Shown here: piece after piece, positions 39,540-47,945 of the stretch | Position numbering within the stretch: the first letter of the stretch is position 1 | How the letters are laid out: every line of letters begins with the position of its first letter | NCBI GenBank assembly: GCA_000719025.1 | Contig: JODP01000004.1 | Span: 62,001-126,000, forward strand | Reading direction: 5' to 3' | Origin: Kineosporia aurantiaca JCM 3230 | GTDB taxonomy: Bacteria; Actinomycetota; Actinomycetes; Actinomycetales; Kineosporiaceae | DNA: 64,000 bases | Made by a program: the position numbers and the translations under genes | The notes under the pieces: model-generated | Databases searched by the model: none | Seen by the model: only the letters and a program-made list of their open reading frames with translations | Told to the model about the DNA's origin: nothing

Positions 39540-39634
39540 CCGGCCACCACCTCAAGAATCACCTCAGGATTCACTCCGGTCCCATTAGCGAGCTAACGGC
39601 TCTTTAGACGCTTTCTGATACCGTCCAGTACGGA

Positions 39635-40519
39635 ATGCGCTTCGGTTGCGTTCGGGCCGGACGGACGGCGTTCCCGGTCGCAGACGCCAGAGCTGATGGG
39701 TGGTTCGGCTTGACGATTCCGCAGTGGGTGGGCGATGACATCGATCTCACCCGGCCCAGTGTGTCCCGGGTCTACGACTACTACCTGGGCGGATTCCACA
39801 ACTTCGCCTCGGACCGGGAGATGGCCGAGAAGGCGATCGCCGACTGGCCGGACCTGCCGCTGATCATGCGCTCCAACCGGGCGTTCCTGCGCCGTGCGGT
39901 GGGCTACCTGATCGGGCAGGGGGTGCGGCAGTTCCTGGACATCGGCTCGGGCATCCCTACGGTGGGGAACGTGCACGAGGTCGCGCAGGGCCTGGCCCCG
40001 GACGCCAAGGTGGTCTACGTCGACACCGACCCGGTCGCGGTCGCGCACAGCCGGCAGCTGCTGGCCGAGACGCCGAACGCGGCCGTCCTGGCCGGCGACT
40101 TCACCCGGCCCGCGGAGCTGCTGCAGGAAGTCGAGGAGCTCGAGCTGCTGGACCGCTCGCAGCCGGTCGCGGTGCTGCTGAACGCGCTGATGCACTTCAT
40201 CCGGGACGACCAGGAGCCGGCCCGGCTGCTGGCCACCTATCGGGACTGGACGCCGCCCGGCAGCTACCTGCTGATCAGCCACGCCACCCACGAGCTGCAC
40301 CCGCCCGAGCTGACCAAGGCGCACCGCGACCTCTACAAGAACAACACCGCCAACCCGATGACCATGCGCGGCCACGAGCAGGTCACCGCCTTCTTCGCCG
40401 GGTACCAGCTGGTCGAGCCCGGCCTGGTGCTGAGCGAGCACTGGCATCCGGACGGCACCGGATCGGTGGACGAGGCCGAACGGTTCCCGATCTGGGCGGG
40501 AGTCGGCCGAAAGCCATGA
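39635..40519 (+). CDS. SAM-dependent methyltransferase, SAV2177/DUF574 family
   Basis: The protein has 294 residues. The family opening is WVGDDIDLTRPSVSRVYDYY followed by LGGFHNFASDREMAEKAI, then the SAM-binding strand GVRQFLDIGSGIPTVGNVHE, AKVVYVDTDPVAVAHSRQLL and the late strand LLISHATHELHPPELTKAHR. This family is expanded in Streptomyces and relatives; its substrates are mostly unknown. The ATG at 39635 gives 25 residues ahead of the conserved start; a TTG at 39710 is an alternative. TTAGCGAGCTAA at 39585-39596 is a palindrome in the upstream region that may be regulatory. Confidence 0.88.
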   Translation: MRFGCVRAGRTAFPVADARADGWFGLTIPQWVGDDIDLTRPSVSRVYDYYLGGFHNFASDREMAEKAIADWPDLPLIMRSNRAFLRRAVGYLIGQGVRQFLDIGSGIPTVGNVHEVAQGLAPDAKVVYVDTDPVAVAHSRQLLAETPNAAVLAGDFTRPAELLQEVEELELLDRSQPVAVLLNALMHFIRDDQEPARLLATYRDWTPPGSYLLISHATHELHPPELTKAHRDLYKNNTANPMTMRGHEQVTAFFAGYQLVEPGLVLSEHWHPDGTGSVDEAERFPIWAGVGRKP

Positions 40520-40553
40520 TCGAGCGCGCCGCCCCCGGACCCCGAGTGCGCTG

Positions 40554-42758
40554 ATGACGCAGAAGAAGCTCATCGCGGCCTGGGAACACGCGCTGCGCGA
40601 GGCCGGGGACCCGCTGGCCAGCGAGCGCGAGTTCGGGCATCTGGCCGAGCGGCTGGCCATGGTCACGCTGGCCGGGCTGACCCCGTCGGCCGATGCCGAC
40701 CAGGCCGGGCAGCGGCTGGGGCGGATGCTGGCGGGGGCGCACCTGACCGCCCCCAAGGCGGTCGGCCAGGCCATGATGGTGCTGGCCGGTTACGCGCCGG
40801 ACGTCGGGGACGTGTATCGCGAGGATCAGCTGGTCCGGATGCAGGGCGGGCTGGCGGCCGGGCACGCCGAGGCCGTGCAGCGGATCCTGCTGGCCCAGCA
40901 GGAGTCCATCCACCGGGCCTCGGCCGAGGCCCGGGATGCGGTCGCCCAGGCCCTTGCCGACTCGGAGGCGCGCTGGCGCACTCTGGTCGACCAGGCCCCG
41001 GTGGGCATCGCGATCGCGGACGTCAATGGGAACGTGCTGGAGGTCAACTCCTCGCTGCAGCGGATGTTCGGGTACAGCCTGGAGGAGATGCGCGGCATCC
41101 GGGTGGAGGAGTTCACCCACCCGGAGGACAGCGACGAGGTGTGGGACCAGTACGCGGACCTGGTGTCCGGTCAGCTCGAGGACTTCCGCACCGAAAAGCG
41201 TTACGTGCGTAAGGACGGCTCGGTCGTCTGGACCAACCTCAGCGTCAACCTGATCCGCGGCCCCGAGGGCGAGCCGGCGTTCCAGGTCGCGGTGATGGAG
41301 GACATCACCGACCGGCGCGAGCTGCAGGAGAAGCTGCGGCACGAGGCCACCCACGATCCGCTGACCGGGCTGCCGAACCGGGTGCTCTTCCTGCAGCGGC
41401 TGGACAAGGCGGTCGCCGACCCGGGTCCCGAGGACCGGATCGCCGTGCTGTTCATCGACCTCGACGGGTTCAAGTTCGTCAACGACTCACGCGGGCACAT
41501 CGTCGGCGACCGGGTGCTGATCGCCGTGTCCGAGAGACTTTCGGAGGCGGCCCAGGCGTCCGGGGCGTTCGTGGCCCGGCTGGCCGGGGACGAGTTCGTC
41601 GCGCTCCTGAGGGGGGACGCCGGGGCGGACACCCCGGACTTCGCGCCCATGCAGGTGGCCGAGGACCTGCTGGCCGCCCTGAAGCAGCCGCTGAAAGTCA
41701 CCGGCCAGCTCCCGGTTCAGGTCGGGGCGAGCATCGGGGTGGTGGAACTGGCCGCCGCGGGCGCCAACTCGGCCGAGATCATGCAGGCCGCCGACCTGGC
41801 CCTGCACGCGGCCAAGGAGGCCGGCAAGGGCCGGGTGGTCGAGCACGACCCGAAGCGGAAAGCCGGTCAGCTGACCCGGTTCCAGGTCGCGATGCAGCTC
41901 CCGGGCCTGGTCGAGCGGGGTGAACTGGCTCTGGTCTACCAGCCGCTGATCCGGCTGGAGGACGGCGGGGTGCACAGCGTCGAGGCGCTGCTGCGCTGGA
42001 ACCACCCGACGATGGGCTCGCTGTCGCCGGACATGTTCATCCGGATCGCCGAGGAGAACGCCGCGATCCTGCCGATCGGCCGCTGGGTGCTGAACACCGC
42101 CTGCGCCGACCTGGCGGTCAGCAACTGGCCCGCGGTCAACATCAACGTCAGTGTGCGCCAGCTGTATTCGCCGCCGTTCCTGGACGACGTGCGGCGGGCC
42201 CTGGATCTGGCCGAGCTGGAGCCGTCGCGCCTGCGGGTGGAGATCACCGAGAGCGTGGTGATGAACATGGACGACCCGGAGCCGATGGGCGTGCTGGACT
42301 CGCTGATCGATCTCGGGGTCCGCCTGGTGATGGACGATTTCGGCACCGGTTACAGCAATCTGGCGGCGCTGCGGCGGCTTCCGTGGCACGAGCTGAAGCT
42401 GGCCGGGACCTTCCTGGAGGGCACCCGCTCGGGCCGGCCGTGGTCACCGACCGATCAGCGGGTGATGAAGACCCTGGTGGACCTGGCCCACAGCATCGAC
42501 CTGCTGGTGACCGCCGAAGGGGTGGAGACCGCCGAGCAGGACGCCCAGATCCGCAGCATCGGCTGCGATGTGGCCCAGGGCTGGTACTACGCGATGGCCG
42601 AGCCGGTCGCGCCCGCCGCCGTCCCTCCCCCGTCCCACCGCCGCCCGGCCCGGGTCGACCCCACCACCGCGCCCACGCCCGTCCTCAATCAAACCCCGAA
42701 CCAGCGCCGCACGTCCCCGAACACCGCGCCCATCACCACCATTCACGTCCCCCGCTGA
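40554..42758 (+). CDS. PAS-GGDEF-EAL cyclic-di-GMP protein
   Basis: The protein has 734 residues. It has a helical N-terminus (1-140), a PAS domain (about 143-255: WRTLVDQAPVGIAIADVNGN, ending AVMEDITDRRELQEKL), a GGDEF domain (about 270-420, HDPLTGLPNRVLFLQRLDKA) and an EAL domain (about 440-690). The active-site loop reads AGDEF (RLAGDEFVALL), a known active variant of GGDEF. In the EAL domain, HSVEALLRWNHP, ITESVVMNM, DDFGTGYSNLAALRRLP and AEGVETAEQ are kept, but the usual IDR after the catalytic Lys reads LKLAGTF. Synthesis and breakdown of c-di-GMP are therefore both possible but uncertain. It is cytosolic, with no membrane segment, and carries a Pro/Thr-rich tail. Confidence 0.9.
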   Translation: MTQKKLIAAWEHALREAGDPLASEREFGHLAERLAMVTLAGLTPSADADQAGQRLGRMLAGAHLTAPKAVGQAMMVLAGYAPDVGDVYREDQLVRMQGGLAAGHAEAVQRILLAQQESIHRASAEARDAVAQALADSEARWRTLVDQAPVGIAIADVNGNVLEVNSSLQRMFGYSLEEMRGIRVEEFTHPEDSDEVWDQYADLVSGQLEDFRTEKRYVRKDGSVVWTNLSVNLIRGPEGEPAFQVAVMEDITDRRELQEKLRHEATHDPLTGLPNRVLFLQRLDKAVADPGPEDRIAVLFIDLDGFKFVNDSRGHIVGDRVLIAVSERLSEAAQASGAFVARLAGDEFVALLRGDAGADTPDFAPMQVAEDLLAALKQPLKVTGQLPVQVGASIGVVELAAAGANSAEIMQAADLALHAAKEAGKGRVVEHDPKRKAGQLTRFQVAMQLPGLVERGELALVYQPLIRLEDGGVHSVEALLRWNHPTMGSLSPDMFIRIAEENAAILPIGRWVLNTACADLAVSNWPAVNINVSVRQLYSPPFLDDVRRALDLAELEPSRLRVEITESVVMNMDDPEPMGVLDSLIDLGVRLVMDDFGTGYSNLAALRRLPWHELKLAGTFLEGTRSGRPWSPTDQRVMKTLVDLAHSIDLLVTAEGVETAEQDAQIRSIGCDVAQGWYYAMAEPVAPAAVPPPSHRRPARVDPTTAPTPVLNQTPNQRRTSPNTAPITTIHVPR

Positions 42759-42766
42759 CCCCCGGT

Positions 42767-42809
42767 CCGTGATCATGGACTTCTCCCGAGGAGAACTCCA
42801 TGATCACGG
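42767..42809. repeat. dispersed palindromic repeat, copy 2
   Basis: CCGTGATCATGGA ... TCCATGATCACGG: perfect 13-bp outer arms, continued by TTCTCC/GGAGAA after one mismatch, with a three-base loop. It fills the gap between the convergent c-di-GMP gene and PEBP gene, where it can terminate both. It shares GTGATCATGGA and its complement with copy 1 at 11917-11966. Confidence 0.8.
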
Positions 42810-42821
42810 GCGAAGGTAGGG

Positions 42822-43364
42822 TCAGGCGGCCGGGATCTCTGCGGTGGCCACGATCGTGGCCCGCCCCAGGATGTGCGAGGCGATGTTGAAGTTGAGGAAC
42901 GCCGGCGTGCTGTCCGCCGGGACGCCGATGTCCTCCGTGTCGAGCGCGTGCACCACGATGAAGTAGCGGTGCTGCCCGTGGCCCGCCGGCGGCGCGGCCC
43001 CGATGAAGCTGGCGCCCCGCGCGTCGTTCGGGAGCTGGTAGGCACCGGACGGCAGGCCGGAGCCCTTCTCGTCGCCCGCGCCCTCGTCCAGGCTGGTCAC
43101 CGTGGCCGGGATGTTGGCGACCGCCCAGTGCCAGAAGCCGGACTGGGTGGGCGCGTCCGGGTCGTAGACGGTGACCGCGTAGCTCTTGGTGCCCTCCGGG
43201 GCGCCGGACCAGGACAGCTGCGGGGAGACGTCCTGCCCGCCGGGGACACCGAAGGCACCCGAGTACTGGGCCTTCGGCCATTCCTGGCCGTCGGCCACGG
43301 TGGTGCTGGTGACCTCGAAACTGGGCGCCTCGGGAAGCCGTGCGAAGGGGTCGTTGCCGGTCAT
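42822..43364 (-). CDS. YbhB/YbcL-type PEBP (Raf kinase inhibitor-like) protein
   Basis: The protein has 180 residues. Signature segments: SPQLSWSGAPEGTKSYAVTV with YDPDAPTQSGFWHWAVANIP, the ligand-site GHGQHRYFIVVHALDTEDIG, and the C-terminal FNIASHILGRATIVATAEIP. The DPDAP and GxHR-type motifs of the phosphatidylethanolamine-binding fold are intact. There is no signal peptide, so it is cytosolic. Its physiological role in bacteria is not settled. It is a single gene between the palindromic repeat and the end of the eight-gene operon. Confidence 0.92.
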   Translation of the reverse strand: MTGNDPFARLPEAPSFEVTSTTVADGQEWPKAQYSGAFGVPGGQDVSPQLSWSGAPEGTKSYAVTVYDPDAPTQSGFWHWAVANIPATVTSLDEGAGDEKGSGLPSGAYQLPNDARGASFIGAAPPAGHGQHRYFIVVHALDTEDIGVPADSTPAFLNFNIASHILGRATIVATAEIPAA

Positions 43365-43397
43365 GGCGGTCCTCTCATCCGTGATGACCTACAGATA

Positions 43398-44033
43398 TCA
43401 GGCCCGGACGGACTTGAGCACTTCGATCAGGCAGGCCGGCTCCCGGCCCGGCGCGAGCGCGTCCACCAGCCGGGGCGGGTAGTGGATCTTGCGGCCGGAC
43501 CGGGTCCCGAGGAAGCGGTGGAGCTGGTCCTCGACCGGCTCGTCCCGATGGTCGGGCTGCTGGGCCAGGGACTCGAACCGGGCCAGCTCCCCCTCGGCCG
43601 CGACCACGCCCAGCACCGCCTCGGCGCCCAGCGCCCGGATCAGCTCGTCCTCCAGATCCCGCACGCAGGCATGAAAACCCAGCGCCGCGAGACCGGCCCG
43701 CGCAGCCGCGTCCTCAAACAACTCCTGCCGGGACCGCAAGTACCTCGGGAACCAGCCCGCGCGTTCCATTGCTCTTCGGACATAACCGATCTCGGCCTCG
43801 TCGAAGAGGCCGCACAGGCGCAGCCCGGCGCCCTGCGGGCCGAGCAGCTCGACGAACCGGCTGATCCCGGAGGCGCCGCCCATCGGCACCACGACCACCC
43901 GCTCCGCCGCCAGGTCCAGCCCCTGACGCCGGGCCATCGCCTCGACCGCGCCCTGGTCGCTCTCTCCCTCGACCAGCACGACCGCGGCCGCGTTCACCGT
44001 GGTGGCCAGCGTCAGTGCGTCGTCTGGAAGCAC
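43398..44033 (-). CDS. OLD-like TOPRIM-domain protein
   Basis: The protein has 211 residues from GTG 44033. It has AAAVVLVEGESDQGAVEAMA with a catalytic Glu in LVEGESD, VVVVPMGGASGISRFVELLG and GLRLCGLFDEAEIGYVRRAM, where LFDEAE stands in place of the usual DxD. This is the stand-alone TOPRIM domain of OLD-type nucleases and related ATP-interacting proteins. No ATPase domain is attached. It lies 19 bp after the PNPOx-like gene on the same strand, as the last gene of the catabolic operon. A DNA-acting enzyme there is unexpected; it may be a passenger or a repurposed phosphotransfer fold. Confidence 0.75.
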   Translation of the reverse strand: MLPDDALTLATTVNAAAVVLVEGESDQGAVEAMARRQGLDLAAERVVVVPMGGASGISRFVELLGPQGAGLRLCGLFDEAEIGYVRRAMERAGWFPRYLRSRQELFEDAAARAGLAALGFHACVRDLEDELIRALGAEAVLGVVAAEGELARFESLAQQPDHRDEPVEDQLHRFLGTRSGRKIHYPPRLVDALAPGREPACLIEVLKSVRA

Positions 44034-44052
44034 GCGGTCACCGTAGCCGACC

Positions 44053-44622
44053 TCAGCCCGCCAGGTAGCTCTGCTCCCAGCCGGAGGCGGTGGCGGTGAA
44101 CTCGGTGCGCAGGCTCGCGGTGTCAACCCCGCCCTCCCAGAAGGTCAGACGGTGCGGGCGCACCAGGTAGCCGGTCCAGGTCGGCGGCTGGCGCGATGCG
44201 TCCCCGTGCTCGGCGAACACCTGCCACCGGGCCACCCGTTCCGCCTGCGGGAGCTGGGCGAAGTCGTGCGTGTTCTGCCAGGCCAGTTGCTTCAGGAAGT
44301 CCGAGCGCCGGGCGTAGGCCGCGGCGATCTCCTCCCTGGAGGCCACCGCGGCCTCCCCCTGAACGCTCAGCTGACGGGTGAACCCGGGCCAGAGAACCAC
44401 CAGCGCCACCGCCGAGGACGCCTGGAGCTGGGCGGCCTTGCGGGAGCGGCTGTCGGTGTGGAACCAGAAACCCTCCGGGGAGAACTCGGTGAGCAGAACG
44501 GTCCGGACGTCCGGGCGTCCGTCGGGGGTCACGGTCGCCACTTGCATCTGCGGACGTTCGGGGTCCTGGTTGGTGGGCAGCCAGGACGTCAGTCGTTCCC
44601 ACGCCTCTCCGGAGATGCTCAT
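44053..44622 (-). CDS. pyridoxamine 5'-phosphate oxidase-like flavoprotein
   Basis: The protein has 189 residues. PNPOx landmarks: MQVATVTPDGRPDVRTVLLT with EFSPEGFWFHTDSRSRKAAQ, VALVVLWPGFTRQLSVQGEA, and the C-terminal RPHRLTFWEGG-type segment (PTWTGYLVRPHRLTFWEGGV). The FMN-binding RTVLL and SRKAAQL elements are present. It may be a true PdxH or a flavin-dependent enzyme of the pathway encoded upstream. Its ATG overlaps the creatininase stop by four bases (ATGA), which ties it to the catabolic operon and favours a pathway role. Confidence 0.85.
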   Translation of the reverse strand: MSISGEAWERLTSWLPTNQDPERPQMQVATVTPDGRPDVRTVLLTEFSPEGFWFHTDSRSRKAAQLQASSAVALVVLWPGFTRQLSVQGEAAVASREEIAAAYARRSDFLKQLAWQNTHDFAQLPQAERVARWQVFAEHGDASRQPPTWTGYLVRPHRLTFWEGGVDTASLRTEFTATASGWEQSYLAG

Positions 44623-45398
44623 GCCTTGTGCCGGAACCCGGCGATCTCGGTGAGCGCGCCGACCGCCCGCTCCACCGACACCCCGAACATCTGCGCCCCG
44701 ACGGCCGCGTTCGAGCCGGTCGGGTCCCCGATCACCCCGGACGGCCCGAAATCGTCACTGGTCCAGCCGAAACTGACCGGGTAACCGTTGAATCCGATGT
44801 ACTTCAGCCCGGCCAGGTGCTCGGGCAGGTTGCGCTCGGCCCGCGACAGGTCGACCAGGTCCGGGCGCAGGTGCATGACCAGGGAGGTCTCGCCGAACCC
44901 GGCGTGGATGCCCATCCCGAGCTCGTCCGGCTCCCCGTCCTGGCCGGTGCCCGCGCGCACCGCCCCGGCCGGCATGCTGAACGTGGCCAGCCCGAACTGC
45001 CGGCGCAGCTCCCGGTTGGCCACGCCGAGCAGGGCCGTGTTGCCGCCGTGCCCGTTGACGAAGACCACCGTGCGGGCGGGCGTGGTGGCGATCGAGCGGC
45101 CCAGGTCGACCAGCGTGGACCAGAGTGTCTCGGCCGAGAGCCACATCGTGCCCGGGGCCCAGGCGTGCTCGTCCGACTTGGTGTAGGTCAGGGTCGGCAG
45201 CAGCCACAGGTCCAGCCCCTGCCGCCGGCCCTCGACCACGGCCGCCTCGGCGACCTCGCCGGCGATCAGCGCATCCGTGGCCAGCGGCAGGTGCGGGCCG
45301 TGGTGCTCGATCGCCCCGGTCGGCAGCACGATGATCGAGGACTCGGTCAGGGTGGCGGCCACCGCGGGCCCGGAGAGTTCAACCAGCCGATGCGTCAT
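44619..45398 (-). CDS. creatininase-family amidohydrolase
   Basis: The protein has 259 residues. Metal-site segments: IVLPTGAIEHHGPHLPLATD (E, H, H, D) and VVFVNGHGGNTALLGVANRE (GHGGN), with MGIHAGFGETSLVMHLRPDL (HAG..ETS). This is the full creatininase pattern for opening cyclic or linear amides, as in creatinine amidohydrolase, MftE or FAPy deformylase. The ATG at 45398 overlaps the FAD oxidase stop by four bases. It likely hydrolyses an amide intermediate of the compound imported by the ABC system of this operon. Confidence 0.9.
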   Translation of the reverse strand: MTHRLVELSGPAVAATLTESSIIVLPTGAIEHHGPHLPLATDALIAGEVAEAAVVEGRRQGLDLWLLPTLTYTKSDEHAWAPGTMWLSAETLWSTLVDLGRSIATTPARTVVFVNGHGGNTALLGVANRELRRQFGLATFSMPAGAVRAGTGQDGEPDELGMGIHAGFGETSLVMHLRPDLVDLSRAERNLPEHLAGLKYIGFNGYPVSFGWTSDDFGPSGVIGDPTGSNAAVGAQMFGVSVERAVGALTEIAGFRHKA

Positions 45399-46711
45399 CC
45401 CTGCCGACCCGTCCTCACCTTGACGTCCTGCTTGAGTTTCCCGGGGTTCAGCAGACCCTGCGGGTCCGTCGTCCGGGCCAGTTCGGCCGTCCGCTCGGGC
45501 TGGTAGTCCACGTACCACTGGTGGCAGTTGTGGAAGCCGACGCCCAGCTCGGTCAGCCGGTCGAACCCGGCGTAGACCTCCTCGGCGCTGGAGTAGATCC
45601 CGGCCAGCATCCCGATCGGCCGGTCCTTCTGCGCCTCGATGTGCAGCATGCCGCCGAAGTAGACCTGCTCGACCTCGTGGATCCGGTCGACCAGTGCGTC
45701 CCCCGCCACCTCCACATGGAAGTACTTGCCCGGGAACGCCTTCTGCAGCCACTCGATCGGATGGTTGTAACTGATCCGGCTGATCTTCAGCATCGCCTGG
45801 GTGCCCTCGCGGACGTCCTCGATCCGGCCCCCGGCCTCGAGCACCAGCGCCGTGGCCGCCTCCAGGGAGGCCTCGTCGAGGATCGCCCGGAGACTGGAGC
45901 GCCCGGCCGGGATGCCCGGATCGCTGGGCAGCGCCTCGGCCAGGGTGACCGGGTCGGCCGAGACCAGCCGGGGCGTGGGCTTCAGCTGGGCGAACGGCCG
46001 GATCACGGACAGCGCCTGCTCGTAGGTCGGGAAGCTGGCGAAGAATCCCCGCCAGGGCTGCAGCGGCTCCAGTTTGACCTTGGCCCGGGCGATGATCCCG
46101 GCCGTGCCGTAGTTGTGGATGTACGGCTCGGCCGCCTCCCCCTCGAAATGCTGCAGCTCGGCGTCCGGCCGGGCGTGCACGACGTCCAGCGCCAGGGCGA
46201 ACCCGTGGTGCAGCATGCCGTGCCGGATCGAGCCGGTCCCGCCCGAGCCACCGGAAAGGAAGCCCCCGATGCTGGAGTTCGCCGTCGACGGGTAGAGCAG
46301 GATCTGCTGGCCGGTGGCGTTGGCGGCGTGCTCGATCGCGGCCATCGCCACGCCGGCCTCGACCACCGCGTACCCGTCGCCGATCTCGACGATGCTGCGG
46401 GCCCGGGTGGTGTCCAGCACCAGGCCGCCGCTCATCGGGATGGCCTGCCCGTAGTTGCCGGTGCCCTTGCCCCGGGGAGTGATCGGAACCTGGTGACGCA
46501 CGGCGGCGGCCACGGTTTTCGCGATCAGTTCGGCGCTGGTCGGCCAGGCGACCAGCTCGGCCCGGCCCAGCGGCATCTGCTCCACCAGGATCGGGGAGAG
46601 CCGGGCGCCGTCCACCGACGCCCGGTCCAGGGCCGCGTCCTGGAGACTGACCCCCTCGTCGCCGAGCAGCTCGCGCAGCTCGGCGGCGAGGGCCGAAATC
46701 TGGTCGGTCAT
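45395..46711 (-). CDS. FAD-binding oxidoreductase (FAD_binding_4, GlcD/VAO family)
   Basis: The protein has 438 residues. The PCMH FAD-binding domain is clear: LVAWPTSAELIAKTVAAAVR, HQVPITPRGKGTGNYGQAIP (PP loop), MSGGLVLDTTRARSIVEIGD and LYPSTANSSIGGFLSGGSGG. The C-terminal segment LARTTDPQGLLNPGKLKQDV is the classic end of this family. It oxidises a 2-hydroxy acid, alcohol or amine. The ATG at 46711 overlaps the stop of the binding-protein gene by one base (TGATG), so it follows the importer directly. Confidence 0.9.
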   Translation of the reverse strand: MTDQISALAAELRELLGDEGVSLQDAALDRASVDGARLSPILVEQMPLGRAELVAWPTSAELIAKTVAAAVRHQVPITPRGKGTGNYGQAIPMSGGLVLDTTRARSIVEIGDGYAVVEAGVAMAAIEHAANATGQQILLYPSTANSSIGGFLSGGSGGTGSIRHGMLHHGFALALDVVHARPDAELQHFEGEAAEPYIHNYGTAGIIARAKVKLEPLQPWRGFFASFPTYEQALSVIRPFAQLKPTPRLVSADPVTLAEALPSDPGIPAGRSSLRAILDEASLEAATALVLEAGGRIEDVREGTQAMLKISRISYNHPIEWLQKAFPGKYFHVEVAGDALVDRIHEVEQVYFGGMLHIEAQKDRPIGMLAGIYSSAEEVYAGFDRLTELGVGFHNCHQWYVDYQPERTAELARTTDPQGLLNPGKLKQDVKVRTGRQG

Positions 46712-47898
46712 CAGGACTTGAGGCCGATCGTCTGGTCGAGGAACTCGTTGGTGAACAGGTCGCTGGTCTTCAGCCCGGTCTTCGGCGGCGTGTTCTCCTT
46801 GGTGAAGATCGGGGTCACGTCGTCGATGATGGTCTGCACCCGCTTCTCGTCGATGTCCCCGAGGTAGGCGTTCTCACCGTTGCTGACGATCCCGTCGCTG
46901 ATCATCGTCTTGTCCGCGGCGTCGGCGGCGCCCTCGGTGTAGACCCAGCCGTTGTTGAACTGGGTGACCAGGTCGAGGATCAGCTTGTTGGTCGCGGCCG
47001 GGGAGGCGAAGTAGTCGACCTCGGCCTGCTGCAGCACCGGCACCAGCTTCTTCAGGCAGGCGCTGTCCTTCTCCAGGTCGGCCGTGCGCACGCTGAGCGC
47101 GGAGGAATAGAACGGGTAGCCGGCGTCGGCGACCAGCTGGTACTTGACCTCCTTGCCCCAGGCCGGGATCTCCTTGCTGTAGGTGTAGGGCTCGGCGCTG
47201 GCGAAGCCCTGCTGCGCGTCCTTGCCCTTGGCCGAGACGAACTTGGCCGGGGTGCCGTCGTAGGTGCCGTCCACCACGCTCTTGTCGAAGATCCCGGAGC
47301 TGACCAGGTACTCCATGTAGGCCGCACCGCCGAAGTAGCGGACCACGCCGCCGCTGGCCTTCAGCGCCACCCCGAGCGACTTCAGGTCGGTCACCTGCGG
47401 GTAGGTCGACGGGTCCCACATCACCATCTGCGGGCTCTTCTCCAGCGGCGCGAACACGGCCGTGGTCGGGTTCTTGTCCGAGAGCCGGATCGCCTCGTCG
47501 GTGTTCACGTAGCCGAGCATGATCGACTTGTCCTGGTACATCTGGCTGGTCACCGTGGAGTAGCCGATCGCCGGCCCACCGGAGCGGATCTCGACGTTCA
47601 CGCCGGTCGGCTGGCCCTTGTACATCAGCGGCCCGGAGACCGACTTCTTGCCCGCGTCGACCTTGTAGTCGTTGCCGAGCAGCTGGTACAGGTGGCCGTG
47701 CTCGGCCTCGGGGTTCCAGTCGGTCTGGATCACCACGTCGGCCGGGCAGCTGCCGGACAGGTCGAGGGCGCCGGCCGCCGGGGTGCCGGCCGCGGCGGCG
47801 GATCCGCTCGAGGAACCTCCGCCGCAGGCGGCCAGGCCCGCGACGGCGGCCAGGGTGGCGACCGCCGCCAGGGATCGACGCAAAGTGCTGTGGGACAT
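46711..47898 (-). CDS. ABC transporter substrate-binding lipoprotein, NMT1/SsuA-like
   Basis: The protein has 395 residues. The signal sequence LRRSLAAVATLAAVAGLAAC has the lipid cysteine at about residue 25. The domain has CPADVVIQTDWNPEAEHGHL with YQLLGNDY, GVNVEIRSGGPAIGYSTVTS, VTDLKSLGVALKASGGVVRY and the end GLKTSDLFTNEFLDQTIGL. The ATG at 47898 (GGAG six bases upstream) is chosen; the very long open frame beyond it is antisense to the permease gene. It delivers the operon's unknown substrate to the 47946/48788 permease and ATPase. Confidence 0.9.
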   Translation of the reverse strand: MSHSTLRRSLAAVATLAAVAGLAACGGGSSSGSAAAAGTPAAGALDLSGSCPADVVIQTDWNPEAEHGHLYQLLGNDYKVDAGKKSVSGPLMYKGQPTGVNVEIRSGGPAIGYSTVTSQMYQDKSIMLGYVNTDEAIRLSDKNPTTAVFAPLEKSPQMVMWDPSTYPQVTDLKSLGVALKASGGVVRYFGGAAYMEYLVSSGIFDKSVVDGTYDGTPAKFVSAKGKDAQQGFASAEPYTYSKEIPAWGKEVKYQLVADAGYPFYSSALSVRTADLEKDSACLKKLVPVLQQAEVDYFASPAATNKLILDLVTQFNNGWVYTEGAADAADKTMISDGIVSNGENAYLGDIDEKRVQTIIDDVTPIFTKENTPPKTGLKTSDLFTNEFLDQTIGLKS

Positions 47899-47945
47899 CG
47901 GGACTCCAGGAGATGGGGGCAGGACGGAAAGAGGGGTTGGCTGGA

